The position numbers and the translations under genes were made by a program. From assembly GCF_014643515.1 (NCBI RefSeq), contig NZ_BMJP01000001.1, forward strand, positions 868,001 to 932,000: a stretch of DNA of 64,000 bases, read 5' to 3'. This document shows positions 43,255 to 54,322 of this stretch, in pieces. The notes beneath the pieces were generated by a model. It was not told where the DNA came from. It saw only the letters and a list, made by a program, of their open reading frames with translations, and did no database searches. Numbering within the stretch: position 1 is the first letter of the stretch; each line of letters starts with the position of its first letter. This stretch comes from Sphingomonas prati. GTDB taxonomy: Bacteria; Pseudomonadota; Alphaproteobacteria; Sphingomonadales; Sphingomonadaceae.

Positions 43255-45132
43255 ATGCGTCGCCGCACGTTCATCGCGTCCCTGCCCGCCGCCGCTTTGG
43301 CCTCGAACGCGGTCGCGCAGACCGGCACCACGGGCGGCGCGGCAAAGGCGGCCCCGGGTGACGGCGCCGCCCCACAACCCCCGACGGTGCAAGCACCCCT
43401 TCCGCCGGTCTGGGAACCCGGCACCGACCGCTTCATCCGGCCTGACGTCAGCGCCGGCGATCGTCCGGTCGGTGCCAGCTTCGCCTCGCGCACCGCGGTC
43501 TACGGCCTGAACGGCGCGGTCGGCACCGCCCACCCGCTCGCCACCCAAGCCGGCATCGACATCCTCCGGCGCGGTGGTTCCGCGGTCGACGCGGCGATCG
43601 CGATCAACGCCTGCCTCGGCTTCCTCGAACCCACCGCCAGCGGCATCGGCGGCGATGCCTATGCAATGATCTGGGATCCGAAGGCGAAGGCCGTCGTCGG
43701 CATCACGGGATCGGGCAACAGCCCGCGCGGGCTCAGCCTCGAAACCGTCCGCGGCCGCGCGAAGAACGGCGTCCTGCCCCCGCTCGGCGCGCTCAGCGTC
43801 TCGGTCCCCGGCGCGGTCGACGCCTGGTGGACGATGCACCAGCGTTACGGCAAGCTCCCCTGGGCCGACCTGTTCCAGCCCGCGATCGCCCATGCCGAGG
43901 CCGGCGTCCCCGTTCCCGACATGATCGCCTTCTACATCCGGCGCAGCCTCACCGCATTCCGCCGCCCCGGCAACGGGCTGGAGGAGTCCGCCAACGCGCT
44001 GCGCACCTACGGCCTCGCGGACGGCAAGGGCCCCAGGCCGGGCCAGGTGTTCCGCAACCCCGATCTGGCGCGCACCTACCGCGCGATCGCCGCGGGCGGC
44101 CGCGACGCTTTCTACCAGGGCGACGTCGCCCGCACGATCGACCGCTATTTCCAGCGGATCGGCGGTTGGCTGCGCTATGCCGATCTCGCCGCGCACCGTT
44201 CCGAATGGATCGCGCCCAACCGCACCGACTATCGCGGCACCACCGTCCACGCGCTCGGTGCCAACACGCAGGGCCTGGCCACGCTCCAGATGCTCAACAT
44301 CCTCGAACGGTTCGACCTCAAGGCTGCCGGTTTCCAGTCCCCGCTCTCGATCCACCTCCAGGCGGAGGCCAAGCGGCTCGCCTACGAAGACCGCGCGCGC
44401 TTCTATGCCGATCCGCGCTTCGCCAAGATTCCCGTCGAATGGTTGATCTCCAAGGAATATGCCGCCGAACGTGCCAAGCTGATCCGCCCCGACCGCATCC
44501 TGACCCCCGTCTATCCGGGCCAGGCCCCCAGCCGCGGCGACACCACCTATTTCAGCTGCGCCGACGGCAGCGGCATGATGGTGTCGATGATCCAGTCCAA
44601 CTTTCGCGGCATGGGCTCCGGCCTCGTCGCCGACGGGCTCGGCTTCATGTTCCAGGATCGCGGCCAGCTGTTCAGCCTGAAGGACGGCCACCCCAACATC
44701 TATGCGCCCGGCAAGCGCCCGTTCCAGACGATCCTCCCCGGCTTTGCCACGCGCGGCAACGCACCGTGGATGAGCTTCGGCGTGATGGGCGGCGACATGC
44801 AGCCGCAGGGCCAGACCCAGATCATCGTAAACCGCGTCGACTACGGCCTCGAAATCCAGTCGGCCGGCGACGCCCCCCGCTGGCACCACGAAGGCTCCTC
44901 CCAATCGATGGGCGAGGACGACACCGGCCTCGGCCCGACCGGTCTGCTCCGCCTCGAAAGCGGCGTTCCGCTCGCCACCCGCAGGCGCCTGGCTGAAATC
45001 GGCTGGACGATCGGCGATCCGGACGGTGGCTTCGGCCGCTACCAATGCGTCGAACACCGCATGGACGGCCCGACCCGCGTCTATGCCGGCGCCAGCGAAA
45101 TGCGCGCCGACGGCTGCGCGCTCGCCTACTGA
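43255..45132 (+). CDS. ggt: Gamma-glutamyltransferase (gamma-glutamyl transpeptidase)
   Basis: Periplasmic Ntn-hydrolase, 625 residues, that cleaves glutathione and gamma-glutamyl compounds. Signal peptide MRRRTFIASLPAAALASNAV with twin Arg (Tat-like, though the full motif is not ideal). Large-subunit block GGSAVDAAIAINACLGFLEP; autoprocessing Thr430 in GDTTYFSCADGSG; FNLD-type region followed by RGMGSGLVADGLGFMFQDRG. No accessory gene adjacent. 72 bp after regA, with its own ribosome site (GAGGAG), so probably separate from that operon. Confidence 0.93.
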   Translation: MRRRTFIASLPAAALASNAVAQTGTTGGAAKAAPGDGAAPQPPTVQAPLPPVWEPGTDRFIRPDVSAGDRPVGASFASRTAVYGLNGAVGTAHPLATQAGIDILRRGGSAVDAAIAINACLGFLEPTASGIGGDAYAMIWDPKAKAVVGITGSGNSPRGLSLETVRGRAKNGVLPPLGALSVSVPGAVDAWWTMHQRYGKLPWADLFQPAIAHAEAGVPVPDMIAFYIRRSLTAFRRPGNGLEESANALRTYGLADGKGPRPGQVFRNPDLARTYRAIAAGGRDAFYQGDVARTIDRYFQRIGGWLRYADLAAHRSEWIAPNRTDYRGTTVHALGANTQGLATLQMLNILERFDLKAAGFQSPLSIHLQAEAKRLAYEDRARFYADPRFAKIPVEWLISKEYAAERAKLIRPDRILTPVYPGQAPSRGDTTYFSCADGSGMMVSMIQSNFRGMGSGLVADGLGFMFQDRGQLFSLKDGHPNIYAPGKRPFQTILPGFATRGNAPWMSFGVMGGDMQPQGQTQIIVNRVDYGLEIQSAGDAPRWHHEGSSQSMGEDDTGLGPTGLLRLESGVPLATRRRLAEIGWTIGDPDGGFGRYQCVEHRMDGPTRVYAGASEMRADGCALAY

Positions 45133-45284
45133 CCTTTCCCAAGCCACGGCCAGCTGAACAGAACCGTCGGCGATGGCCGTCGCCATTGTTCTACCCACGT
45201 TATGAAACGGCCGCCCCCGCAATCCGTCCAGCGTCGCTATCGCCCTCGGCAAATGGCAAACTGAAACGCTGACGAACCAATCAC

Positions 45285-45330
45285 AAAAAAGCCTGGCTCC
45301 CGTCCGACATCAGTCGAACCGGAGCCAGGC
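45285..45330 (-). terminator. Rho-independent terminator of the RTX protease gene
   Basis: On the minus strand GCCTGGCTCCGGTTCGACTG leads through a loop to GGGAGCCAGGC and then TTTTTT. A 10-bp stem with T-run, about 55 bp past the stop of the gene at 45385. It can also block transcription between ggt and that gene. Confidence 0.88.
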
Positions 45331-45384
45331 AATTGGCTCACCACTGTAAGCGGGGAACCGGCCAGGCCGGCTCCCCTGCCACGA

Positions 45385-48300
45385 TCAGACCGCGACCACG
45401 TTCTCCATGACGCCGTAGTTCCAGGACGTCATCAGGGCCATGCCCGCCCCGGCCATATGGCTCATGTCCGCCGCGATCGGCTCCGCCGAGAAGGCGGACG
45501 GCGTGACGACCGCGAAGTCGCTCACCGGCTCCGCAACCGCGGCATCGGAACTGACGATCACATCGGACGTCGTGACCACTGCCGACCGCAGCACGAGATC
45601 GGACGTCGCGACCGCATTGGCACCGGTCACCTGGATGTTCAGGTCGACCACACCGTTGCCGCCGAGATCGACGCTGACGAACGTGTCGCTGCCGAACGTG
45701 AAGATGTTCACGCGGTCGGCGGCGCTGGTGTTGACCGTCGAAAGATCGATCTTGTCGACGCCGGTCTGGAAGTCGGTGATGACATCCGCGGTCGCGGACG
45801 GGGAGTCGCCTGCCACCGCGTAACGGAACGTGTCCGCCCCGGCGCCGCCGGTCATCCGATCGGACAACAGCCCACCCTGCAGCAGGTCATTGCCGTCGCC
45901 ACCGTTCAGCGTGTCGGAACCCTGTCCACCGAACAGGCTGTCATTCCCGATCCCGCCGTCCAGCGTGTCATTGCCCTGGTTACCGTACAACGCGTCGTCG
46001 CCGTCCCCGCCGCTCAGCGTGTCCGTGCCCAACCCGCCGTTCAGCGTGTCGGTCCCGGCCCCGCCGGTCAGCGTGTTCGCCGCATCGTTACCGGTCAGGA
46101 CGTCGTTGAACGCGGAGCCCGACAGATTCTCGATCGAGGTCAGCAGGTCAGGGCCACCGGCACCCGTCTGCTGCAGCCCGGCCAAGGCCAAGCTGACCGT
46201 CACGCCCCCCGTCGCGCTGGCATAGCTGGCGGTGTCGTTGCCGATCCCGCCGTCGATCGTGTCGAACCCGGACGTGAACGTCCCGGTCGGCGTGACCTCT
46301 GCCGACGTGTCGGAGATATGGAGCGTATAGGTTTCGCCCGCGACCAGACCACCTGCGCTTGGCGCGGCAAGCGTGTCGAAATCGATGACCCGGACATAAT
46401 AGGTTCCGGCGGTCGCGAACGTGTAGTCGAGCCGGCTGGCGAGGCTGGAGCTGCCCGGATCGCCGAAGTCGTCATCATTCTCGGCGAGTACCGTGCCCGC
46501 GGCGTCGACGATCTGGATCACGGAGTCGAACGACACCTGATCGATGTCGAACACGACGCGTGCGCCCGCATCGACCGTAACCCCGTAATATTCCAGGCCG
46601 TTACCGGCGGCGGTCGCGTTGACCGTCGCATGAGGGATATTGCGTGCGCTTTCGATGTTGGTGTTGCTGACCAGATCGAAATTGCCGGCGGCCGAGGAGT
46701 CGAGCACCACCGCGGTCGCGATGCTGTTGTTCGTCGTCGCGGCTGGCTTCGTCACGTCGGCGCGATCGACCGTGTCGGCGAACTGGGTTTCGTTGCCGAA
46801 CCCGCCGTCGATGATGTCATTACCCTCGCCACCGCTAATCGTGTCGCTGCCCGCCCCGCCGCTGATGACGTTGTTCTCGACGCTGCCGCCGATCGTATCG
46901 CCGAAGCTGGAACCAATGGCGTTCTGGAAATTGCTCAGCGTGTCGGTGCCGGCCCCGCCGATCGCAGTCCCCGTCGCCAGGTTCACCGAGACCGCAGAGG
47001 TCGCGTTGACATAGCTGGCGGTGTTCGTGCCGACACCGCCGACCATCCGGTCGTTGCCCAACCCGCCTTCGACCACGTCGTCGCCGGCGCCGCCGTTCAG
47101 GATGTCATTGCCCTGCCCGCCGTAGATCGTGTCGTTACCGCTCTCGCCGAAGACCTGATCGTCGTCCTGATTGCCGTACAGCGCATCGTTGCCCGCGCCG
47201 CCATAGACGATGTCCGCGCCGGTGCCGCCCGTGACCCGGTCGTCGCCGTCATAGCCGTACAGCGTGTCGGCCGCGACGCTGCCCGTGATCGTGTCGTTCA
47301 GGTGCGTGCCGTACAGCGTCGTCTGGCCGGGGTTGGAGATGTTGAGCGTCGTCGCGAACTGCACCGACTTGTCGGCCAGCACGAAGCCGGACCCGGTCCG
47401 CACGTCCAGACCGACATCGAACCCGACCGTCGCGCTATCGTCCATGTCGATCGACGAGTTCATCATCAGTGCCCGGACATCCGCGCCGTTGAGCAGCGGG
47501 TTGGCCTGCAGCATCAACGCCGCGACCGCCGCCGCGTCGGGGGCCGCCGCGGACGTGCCGAAGAAGTTCGGGAACGTGTCCGCATCCGCCGCCGAATCGC
47601 CGGAGAAGAATGTCGTGTTGCCACCGTCGACCGCCGTCATCGCAACCGTGCGAACCTCCGGGGCCGCAAGCCGGTTGCCAGTGTCGTCGAACAACGTCGT
47701 CTGCGTACCGCGGGAAGAGAAAGTCTCCGCGACCGGCGGGTTATAGCCATATTCCGGCGTCCGAGCGAAGGATGCCGCGCCGATCGCCATCGACCCTTCG
47801 GCCGCATGGTGGCCGTACAGCGTGCCCTCGTTGGTGTTGGACAGCGGGTTTTCCAAATTGATGTTCGCCCCGTTTCCCGATGCGATCAGCCGGATCTGAC
47901 CCGGTGCCTCACCGTCATACAGGCCGACGCGGATCTGGAACGTGCCCGCGGACGGCGCGGTGTAGCGAAACACCTCGACCGGATCGCCGTCGAGATTGTT
48001 GGTCGCCGCCCGTGCGCGGACCGTCGTGCCGTCCGCGCTCGTCAGGAACACGTCAAGGTCGTTGGCCGAGCCGGGGCCACCCGCCGATGCGGCTGGCGAG
48101 TCCCACTGCAGGATGAACGTGCCGGTGGCACCCGCACCCATCGTGACGGTGATGAAGTCCTGGCCCGGTGCGAATTGCATCAGCGTGTATTCGGCGCCGA
48201 GCAGCGTCTGCGTGCCACCGGACACCCAGGCGCCCTCATAGCCTTCGCGCCCATCGTTGCCGGCGGAGCTGAAGTAAGCGACGCCGCGATCCGCGACCTC

Positions 48301-49299
48301 GTTTACCGCCTGCGAAATAATGCCGTTCTGGTAGGTGAGTTCGGCGAAGTAGCTGACGTCGTCGACGATGACACGGTCGCCGGCATCCGCCAGCGCGATG
48401 ATGTTGTTGGCGAACGACGCCTGGCCGTTGAACGCCGTTGCGAAATCTATCGCCGCGCCCGGTGCCAGATCGTGGACGAGCTGAGCCATCGCGCGGCCCT
48501 CATCGCTGCCCGCACCCGTCAGGTCGGCCAGCACGCGCGTGTCGGTCGGCAGGTCGTTGCTGGCGATGTTGGTCGCGACGGTGTCTGTGGTGCTGCCGTT
48601 CCGGCCGAAGCTGTCGGACATCACGCCGACGCGGATGCCGGTGCCGTCAACGCCGTAGGTCGCACGCGCCGTATCGGCCGCCATTGTCGAGTCGGCCTGC
48701 GTCGTGACCAGGCCGACGCTGCTGGTGAACCCAGATTCGCGGGCGGCAAGCAGGTTCGTCGCGGTGGTCAGCGCGCCGATCTGGTCCACGGCAATGTATC
48801 CGGATGCAACCGCGCCGTAGCTGCTGCCGCCCTTCAGGCCGAGCCCCTGCAATTCAGCGAGCAACCCCGCACCGTTCCCGTCGCGCGCCGTGGTGTCGAT
48901 CAGAACATATTTGCCGTCGGCGGTGATCGCGTTGGCGATCTGCTCGACGCTGCCGGTAAAGGCGGACATTGCTACGGCCTGGGACGAATTGCTGTAGTAC
49001 AGCGACGCGAGCTGTTCATCCAGCATCGACAGGTCGCCTGACTTCAACGCCGTCATGGCCAATGCCGATGCGTCGTCGAAACTCAGCGCCACCGCATCGT
49101 CACCGATCACGCTTGTCGTGACATCCGGGGCGGACACGGCATTGGCCGCCGACGTCACGATGTTGACTACATCGGGGCCCGTATCGGCAGTCGCGATTTG
49201 CGACGCGTTGTAGGCCGCGGTGAAATGATCGCCCGCCATACTGGTCGCGGCATCGTTCTGGTCGATCAGCGCAGAAGTCACTGGACGATATGTTGCCAT
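45385..49299 (-). CDS. Secreted subtilase-fold protease with RTX repeats
   Basis: About 1304 residues, no Sec signal, a type I secretion substrate. Residues 210-600 are an S8/S53-like protease: Asp229 in GVMSDSFG, Glu267 in [18 protein letters not shown] where subtilisins have His, Asn348 in SSAGNDG, and Ser583 in [14 protein letters not shown]. Two RTX blocks (about 690-820 and 1090-1210; [23 protein letters not shown]) flank a pre-peptidase C-terminal domain with [11 protein letters not shown]. The C-terminal DxIxDF module matches the other two cargos, followed by 67 extra residues. Start at ATG 49299 ([11 protein letters not shown]). Ends at a strong terminator. Confidence 0.85.
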   Translation of the reverse strand: MATYRPVTSALIDQNDAATSMAGDHFTAAYNASQIATADTGPDVVNIVTSAANAVSAPDVTTSVIGDDAVALSFDDASALAMTALKSGDLSMLDEQLASLYYSNSSQAVAMSAFTGSVEQIANAITADGKYVLIDTTARDGNGAGLLAELQGLGLKGGSSYGAVASGYIAVDQIGALTTATNLLAARESGFTSSVGLVTTQADSTMAADTARATYGVDGTGIRVGVMSDSFGRNGSTTDTVATNIASNDLPTDTRVLADLTGAGSDEGRAMAQLVHDLAPGAAIDFATAFNGQASFANNIIALADAGDRVIVDDVSYFAELTYQNGIISQAVNEVADRGVAYFSSAGNDGREGYEGAWVSGGTQTLLGAEYTLMQFAPGQDFITVTMGAGATGTFILQWDSPAASAGGPGSANDLDVFLTSADGTTVRARAATNNLDGDPVEVFRYTAPSAGTFQIRVGLYDGEAPGQIRLIASGNGANINLENPLSNTNEGTLYGHHAAEGSMAIGAASFARTPEYGYNPPVAETFSSRGTQTTLFDDTGNRLAAPEVRTVAMTAVDGGNTTFFSGDSAADADTFPNFFGTSAAAPDAAAVAALMLQANPLLNGADVRALMMNSSIDMDDSATVGFDVGLDVRTGSGFVLADKSVQFATTLNISNPGQTTLYGTHLNDTITGSVAADTLYGYDGDDRVTGGTGADIVYGGAGNDALYGNQDDDQVFGESGNDTIYGGQGNDILNGGAGDDVVEGGLGNDRMVGGVGTNTASYVNATSAVSVNLATGTAIGGAGTDTLSNFQNAIGSSFGDTIGGSVENNVISGGAGSDTISGGEGNDIIDGGFGNETQFADTVDRADVTKPAATTNNSIATAVVLDSSAAGNFDLVSNTNIESARNIPHATVNATAAGNGLEYYGVTVDAGARVVFDIDQVSFDSVIQIVDAAGTVLAENDDDFGDPGSSSLASRLDYTFATAGTYYVRVIDFDTLAAPSAGGLVAGETYTLHISDTSAEVTPTGTFTSGFDTIDGGIGNDTASYASATGGVTVSLALAGLQQTGAGGPDLLTSIENLSGSAFNDVLTGNDAANTLTGGAGTDTLNGGLGTDTLSGGDGDDALYGNQGNDTLDGGIGNDSLFGGQGSDTLNGGDGNDLLQGGLLSDRMTGGAGADTFRYAVAGDSPSATADVITDFQTGVDKIDLSTVNTSAADRVNIFTFGSDTFVSVDLGGNGVVDLNIQVTGANAVATSDLVLRSAVVTTSDVIVSSDAAVAEPVSDFAVVTPSAFSAEPIAADMSHMAGAGMALMTSWNYGVMENVVAV

Positions 49300-49551
49300 G
49301 GAGTGGGTTCCGTTCCGCAGATACAGGGGACAGGGCGTCCTCGGGGGAGAGTCGTCTTCCCCCGCCGGCCGATCTTGAGTATCGACATCAGCACATGCCG
49401 TAACGTCATGTGCTGACATCGTTAATCTTCAATTCATGAAACGTATCTGCGATATTTTTGCTTCGCAAGCCCGGTTTGTGGATTTATTATTACCAGAAAG
49501 TTAATCGCAATTTGAACGTCGCGGGGCATGGTCGCGAACTGAATTTGCACT

Positions 49552-51147
49552 ATGCAGTCATGGTTGATGACGGTGCGGACGGGACCCGGTAAGCGGGCCT
49601 GCACGCCGTTCGGTGGGGCCGCGGACATGCGGTGGACGGTCGGTGCGGGATGGGCGAGGGCAATTGACTTGAACGTATCGAAAGTCCGTTCGGCCGGGGA
49701 CGCACGGCGGCCCATGTGCGCCGCATTGCTTCTGGCGCTTGCCGGAACGGCGCTGTTACCGGACCGCGCGCTGGCCGCCGTCCCGACGCCTCCCACCCCC
49801 GCCGCCACCGATCTGCCCGCGCCGGTCGGCGATCCTATGCGGATTGATCCGGCCGCCGATCCGGTGCTGGCGCTCGGCCGCACCAACGGCAGCGAGGACG
49901 TGTTCCGCACCATGATCGGCCGCGCCGTGCGCGAGGCACCGTCATCGGCGGAGGCGACCGCCGAACGCGACGCCGCGGTGGCCGCACGCGGTCAGGCCCG
50001 TGCCGGCCTGTTCCCCTATGTCGACGTGTCGGGGACAAGTTACCGCGCCATCGCGCGCAACTTCTCGAACGACATCAACAATATCGTCGAACGCTCGCGC
50101 GCTGCGGGTCGGACCGATGCGACCGTCAACATTCAGCAGACCGTACTCGATTTCGGCGCGACCTCGATCCGCATCGCCGCCGCCGGTGCTCGCCTCCGTG
50201 CCGCGGCCGCCGGCATCGACGCATCCGCCGACCAGGTGGCGCTCGGCGCGATCGGCGCGTGGTACGACGTGTTCGTCTACCGCGCGCTCGTCCGGCTCGG
50301 CGCGGCCTTCGCCCAATCGCAGCGCGACCTGCGCGTCGCGGTGGAACAGCGCGTCAAGGAAGGCGTCTCGGCCCCCGGCGACGTCGCCCGCGTCGAAAGC
50401 TACATCGCCAGCGCCGACGTCCGGCTCGCCGGATATCGCCGGTCGCAGGCGAACGCCGAGGCGCGTTTCACCGAATTGTTACGCGAACCCCCGCCCGCCC
50501 AGCTGCCCCGCGCGCCGCTGCTCGACCGGACCGAATTGTCGCGCGACTATGTCGGCAAGGCAGCCCTCGCCACGCCCACCGTCCGGCTCGCCACGGCGCA
50601 GGCCGACGCCGCGCGGCAGGACGCCCGGGCCGCGCGTGCCGATACGCTGCCGGTCCTTACCGCCGGCGTTCAGGCCGGACGCTACGGCGTGCTGGAAAAC
50701 CCGGACGACTATGACGTGCGCGGCGTCATGACGATCCGCAAGCGCTTCTTCGGCGGCGTCGATGCGCGCGCCGACCAGGTCCGCGCGCAGGCGAACGTCG
50801 CCGAGGCCCGCGCCGCCCGCGCCCGCGAGGAAGCGGCCCGCGACGCCACCATCGCCTGGTCCGACGTCCAGGCGCTCGTCGATCAGGCAAAGGCGTTCCA
50901 GGAAAGCTACATCGCCGCCCGCCGGTCGCGCGACGTGCTGTTCGAACGGTTCCGCGTCTCGCGGGGGTCGCTGTTCGATGTCCTGGGGGCGGAGGACTCG
51001 TTCTTCCTCACCGCATCCGCCTATATCCAGGGGGTCGGCGAACTCGACGCCGCCCGCTATGTCCTGCTGTCGCGCACCGGCCGGCTGCTGGACGCGCTGG
51101 CCATCCCCCCCGCCCCTACTACTCCAGGTCGAGGAACACCGCGTTGA
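49552..51147 (+). CDS. TolC-like outer membrane efflux protein (type I secretion)
   Basis: Outer membrane channel of the secretion unit. After a signal sequence (CAALLLALAGTALLPDRALA) come about 430 residues of TolC-type paired helices with QARAGLFPYVDVSGTSY, QTVLDFGATSIRIAAA and RKRFFGGVDARADQV. The start is uncertain: ATG 49552 is used, but ATG 49714 begins at the signal core and a TTG at 49669 has a good ribosome site and basic n-region. Its stop overlaps the next start by 4 bp, so it forms a channel-ABC-adaptor operon. Confidence 0.85.
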   Translation: MQSWLMTVRTGPGKRACTPFGGAADMRWTVGAGWARAIDLNVSKVRSAGDARRPMCAALLLALAGTALLPDRALAAVPTPPTPAATDLPAPVGDPMRIDPAADPVLALGRTNGSEDVFRTMIGRAVREAPSSAEATAERDAAVAARGQARAGLFPYVDVSGTSYRAIARNFSNDINNIVERSRAAGRTDATVNIQQTVLDFGATSIRIAAAGARLRAAAAGIDASADQVALGAIGAWYDVFVYRALVRLGAAFAQSQRDLRVAVEQRVKEGVSAPGDVARVESYIASADVRLAGYRRSQANAEARFTELLREPPPAQLPRAPLLDRTELSRDYVGKAALATPTVRLATAQADAARQDARAARADTLPVLTAGVQAGRYGVLENPDDYDVRGVMTIRKRFFGGVDARADQVRAQANVAEARAARAREEAARDATIAWSDVQALVDQAKAFQESYIAARRSRDVLFERFRVSRGSLFDVLGAEDSFFLTASAYIQGVGELDAARYVLLSRTGRLLDALAIPPAPTTPGRGTPR

Positions 51148-52871
51148 GCGAAGAGATCGTCATTGACGCGCCAAAGCCCCGGATCGCCGCCTGGCTGACC
51201 GAGCCGATGCGCCGCAACCGCGCGACCTATCTGAAGGTCGCGGCCGCCGCGGTCATGATCAACCTGTTCGGCCTCGTCACCTCGCTCTTCGCGATGACCG
51301 TGTATGACAGCGTGCTGCCCAACAACGCGACCGCCTCGCTCGTTGGCCTGTCGATCGGGCTCGGCATCGTCGTGCTGTTCGATTTCCTGCTGAAGACGCT
51401 ACGCGCGTACTTCGTCGACATCGCCGGCGCGGACATCGACCGCCGCGTCGGCACGTCGATCTTCAACCGCCTGCTGTCGATGCGCATGGACATGCGCAAG
51501 GGTTCGACCGGCTCGCTCGCCGGGCTGATGCGCGAACTGGAAACGCTGCGCGATTTCTTCGCCTCGGCCACCATGACCGCGATCGTCGACGTGCCGTTCG
51601 TGCTGCTGACGCTCGCCGTCATCGCGCTGATCGGCGGCAAGGTCGTGCTTGTCCCGCTCGCGATGGTCCCGATCGTGCTGATCGCGGGCCTGCTCACTCG
51701 CCCCGCGATGGACCGACTGTCCGCGCAATCGATGGGCGAGGGGCTGGCGAAACAATCTGTGCTGGTCGAGGCGATCGGCGGGCTGGAGACTGTGAAGTCG
51801 GTCCAGGCCGGCCCGTTACTCACCAAGCGCTGGCGCCGCGCGATGGAAAGCCACGCGGACAGTTCGCTCCGCCAGCGGCTCGTCGGCGCGATCAGCGTCA
51901 ACATCGCCACGTCGGGGCAGACGATCTCCTACGCCGGCGTCGTGATCGTCGGCGTCGCGATGATCGGCGCGCAGGAACTGACGATGGGCGGGCTCATCGC
52001 CTGCTCGATGCTCGCCGGCCGCGCGGTCGCCCCGCTGGCGCAGATCGCCAGCCTCCTCTCACGCCTTACCTCCACGCAGGCCGCCTATCGCCAGCTCGAC
52101 GGCATGATGCAGGCCCCGCGCGAAGGGGCGCAGTCGAACCCGCTGGTCCTTGCCAAGGTGAAGGGCGCGATCGAGTTTCGCCGCGTCACCTTCCGCTACC
52201 CCGGCGCCACCGCCAACGCGCTCGAGGATGTCAGCTTCTCGATCAAGCCGGGTGAGCGCGTCGCGATCCTCGGCCGCATCGGATCGGGCAAGTCGACCGT
52301 CGCACGGCTCATTCTCGGCCTCTATCCGCCCGCCGACGGGCTCGTGATGATGGACGGCACCGACCTGCGCCAGCTCGATATCGGCGCGATGCGCGCGCAG
52401 ATGGGCGTGGCGCTTCAGGAAAGCGTGCTGCTGTCCGGCTCGGTCCGCGACAACATCACGCTCGGCCGCGACGGCGTCGACGACGAGGAAATGCTGCGCG
52501 CCGCCAACCTGACCGGCACGCACCAGTTCATGGGCCAGATCGCCAACGGCTACGACCTGCGCCTTAACGACCGCGGCGAAAGCCTGTCCGGCGGGCAGCG
52601 TCAGTCGATCGCCATCGCCCGCGCGCTCGCCGGCCGCCCGCCCGTGCTGATCTTCGATGAGCCGACCAGCGCAATGGACACACAAACGGAGAGCAGCCTC
52701 CTCGAACGGCTGCACGCCGAACTGACCGACCAGACGCTCGTCGTCATCACCCACCGCCCGTCACTGGTGAAGCTGGTGACGCGGCTGATCGTGATGGACG
52801 CCGGCAAGATCATCGCCGACGGGCCGCGCGACGAAGTCCTGAAGAAACTCCAGCCGAGGGCGGCAGCATGA
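51144..52871 (+). CDS. Type I secretion ABC transporter (permease plus ATPase)
   Basis: 575 residues. An N-terminal six-helix membrane domain (from about residue 30 to 300) and a nucleotide-binding domain with Walker A GRIGSGKST (377-385), signature LSGGQRQ (481-487) and Walker B VLIFDEP (501-507). There is no N-terminal C39-like domain of the HlyB/LapB kind, so it is like PrtD-type exporters. Together with the TolC-like and HlyD-like genes it should export the three RTX proteins encoded nearby. Overlaps the next gene by 4 bp. Confidence 0.93.
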   Translation: MSEEIVIDAPKPRIAAWLTEPMRRNRATYLKVAAAAVMINLFGLVTSLFAMTVYDSVLPNNATASLVGLSIGLGIVVLFDFLLKTLRAYFVDIAGADIDRRVGTSIFNRLLSMRMDMRKGSTGSLAGLMRELETLRDFFASATMTAIVDVPFVLLTLAVIALIGGKVVLVPLAMVPIVLIAGLLTRPAMDRLSAQSMGEGLAKQSVLVEAIGGLETVKSVQAGPLLTKRWRRAMESHADSSLRQRLVGAISVNIATSGQTISYAGVVIVGVAMIGAQELTMGGLIACSMLAGRAVAPLAQIASLLSRLTSTQAAYRQLDGMMQAPREGAQSNPLVLAKVKGAIEFRRVTFRYPGATANALEDVSFSIKPGERVAILGRIGSGKSTVARLILGLYPPADGLVMMDGTDLRQLDIGAMRAQMGVALQESVLLSGSVRDNITLGRDGVDDEEMLRAANLTGTHQFMGQIANGYDLRLNDRGESLSGGQRQSIAIARALAGRPPVLIFDEPTSAMDTQTESSLLERLHAELTDQTLVVITHRPSLVKLVTRLIVMDAGKIIADGPRDEVLKKLQPRAAA

Positions 52872-54163
52872 GCAGTATGCATCTGGAGGATCTGGCCGAC
52901 CAGGTCCGCCCCCGCGTCGTCTCCAGCGTCCTGCTCTGGACGATCCTCGCCTTCTTCGGCATCCTCATCCTCTGGGCGTGGTTCACCGTGCTCGACCGCT
53001 CGGTCAACGCGGAGGGGCGGATCGGCCCCACGTCACAGCTCCAGGTCGTCTCGAACCTCGAGGGCGGCATCGTCAGCGCGATACTCGTCCACACCGGCGA
53101 GATCGTCCGCGCGGGCGACCCGCTGATCCGGCTCGACCAGACCAGCACGACCGCCGAACTTGGCACCGGCCGAGCGACGGTCGGCGCGCTGTCCGCCAAG
53201 CTCGCCCGGCTGACTGCCGAAATGTCCGGCACCACCCCGAACTTTGGCGCGGTCCAGGGCGACAGCGGCCAGATCGCGAGCGAACGGAGCCTCTACGCGT
53301 CGCGCCAGGCTGATCTCGCGAACATGATCTCCGTCGGCCAGTCGCGTATCGTCCAGTCCGAACGCGCCGTGGCCGAGGCCCGCTCCGCGCTGGAGGCCCG
53401 CATCGCTGCCCGTGATTCGAAGCGCACCGAACTCGCGCTGATCCGCCCGCTGGTCGAACGCGGCATCGAACCGCGCATCACCCTGGTCCAGACGGAAAGC
53501 GCTGCGGCAATTGCCGCCAGCGAGGCGGCCGCCGCCTCGGCCTCGCTTGCCCGCGCGCAATCCGCGGTGGCCGAGGCCCGCGCGACGCTCAGCCAGCAAC
53601 GCCAAGACTGGCGGACGCGGACCAGCGACGAACTCGCCACCGCCCGCGGCGAACTCGGCACCCGGGCCGAAACCATGCCGCTGCTCGCAGATCGCCTGGC
53701 GCGCACTGTCATCCGCGCACCGCGGGCCGGCCGCATCAACCGCGTGCTAGTCGCCACCGTCGGCGGCACCGTCCGCCCGGGTGACCCCCTCGTCGAACTC
53801 GTCCCCAGCGACGACACGCTTGTCGTCGAGGCGATGGTAAAGCCCAAGGACATCGCCTTCGTCCGCACCGGCCAGCGCGCCAAGGTCAAGATCACCGCCT
53901 ATGACAGCGCGATCTACGGCTCGCTCGACGGCCGCGTCGTGACGATCTCGCCCGACGTGACGATCGACCAGCGCACCGGCGAAGGCCACTATATCGTCCG
54001 CGTCCGCACGGACCGCGACGCGTTGCGCGACAATACCGGCCGCGCGCTGCCGATTGGCCCCGGCATGATCGCCGACGTCAGCCTGCTCGGCGACAAGCGC
54101 TCGGTCCTCTCCTACCTCCTCACCCCCTTCACCCGCCTCCGCCAGAACGCGTTCACGGAGTAA
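52868..54163 (+). CDS. HlyD-family membrane fusion protein
   Basis: 431 residues: a membrane helix near the N-terminus (VLLWTILAFFGILILWAWF), a split lipoyl domain (NLEGGIVSAILVHTGEIVRAG and RAPRAGRINRVLVATVGG), a long coiled-coil hairpin rich in Ala, Arg and Ser, and a C-terminal beta domain (KVKITAYDSAIYGSLDGRV). It links the ABC exporter to the outer membrane channel. Last gene of the secretion operon; a repeat C fragment follows 30 bp later. Confidence 0.93.
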   Translation: MSSMHLEDLADQVRPRVVSSVLLWTILAFFGILILWAWFTVLDRSVNAEGRIGPTSQLQVVSNLEGGIVSAILVHTGEIVRAGDPLIRLDQTSTTAELGTGRATVGALSAKLARLTAEMSGTTPNFGAVQGDSGQIASERSLYASRQADLANMISVGQSRIVQSERAVAEARSALEARIAARDSKRTELALIRPLVERGIEPRITLVQTESAAAIAASEAAAASASLARAQSAVAEARATLSQQRQDWRTRTSDELATARGELGTRAETMPLLADRLARTVIRAPRAGRINRVLVATVGGTVRPGDPLVELVPSDDTLVVEAMVKPKDIAFVRTGQRAKVKITAYDSAIYGSLDGRVVTISPDVTIDQRTGEGHYIVRVRTDRDALRDNTGRALPIGPGMIADVSLLGDKRSVLSYLLTPFTRLRQNAFTE

Positions 54164-54192
54164 TAGGGCGGCGGTTCGGTCACTTACCCCGT

Positions 54193-54211
54193 CGCCCCGG
54201 ACTTGATCCGG
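54193..54211. repeat. Fragment of repeat C
   Basis: CCCCGGACTTGATCCGGGG, followed by CTCGCTGCCT as in the element at 7238. Palindromic, 29 bp after the HlyD-like stop; possible transcript end for the secretion operon. Confidence 0.55.
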
Positions 54212-54322
54212 GGCTCGCTGCCTACCCCCACGACGGATCGGTCGGACGGACGGTCGGGACGACACGAACGGCGCCGCCCAAACACGCCAACGGAACGGTG
54301 GTCACGCTCCGACCTGAACGCC

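Noticed and set aside
43234-45252. Minus-strand open frame of 672 codons
   Set aside because: Antisense of gamma-glutamyltransferase, which has clear catalytic motifs; the antisense product looks like frame shadow.
45457-49041. Plus-strand open frame of 1194 codons
   Set aside because: Exact antisense of the RTX protease; the GC-rich RTX repeats keep the opposite frame open. Its product is repetitive Val/Arg/Ala/Gln without any known domain.
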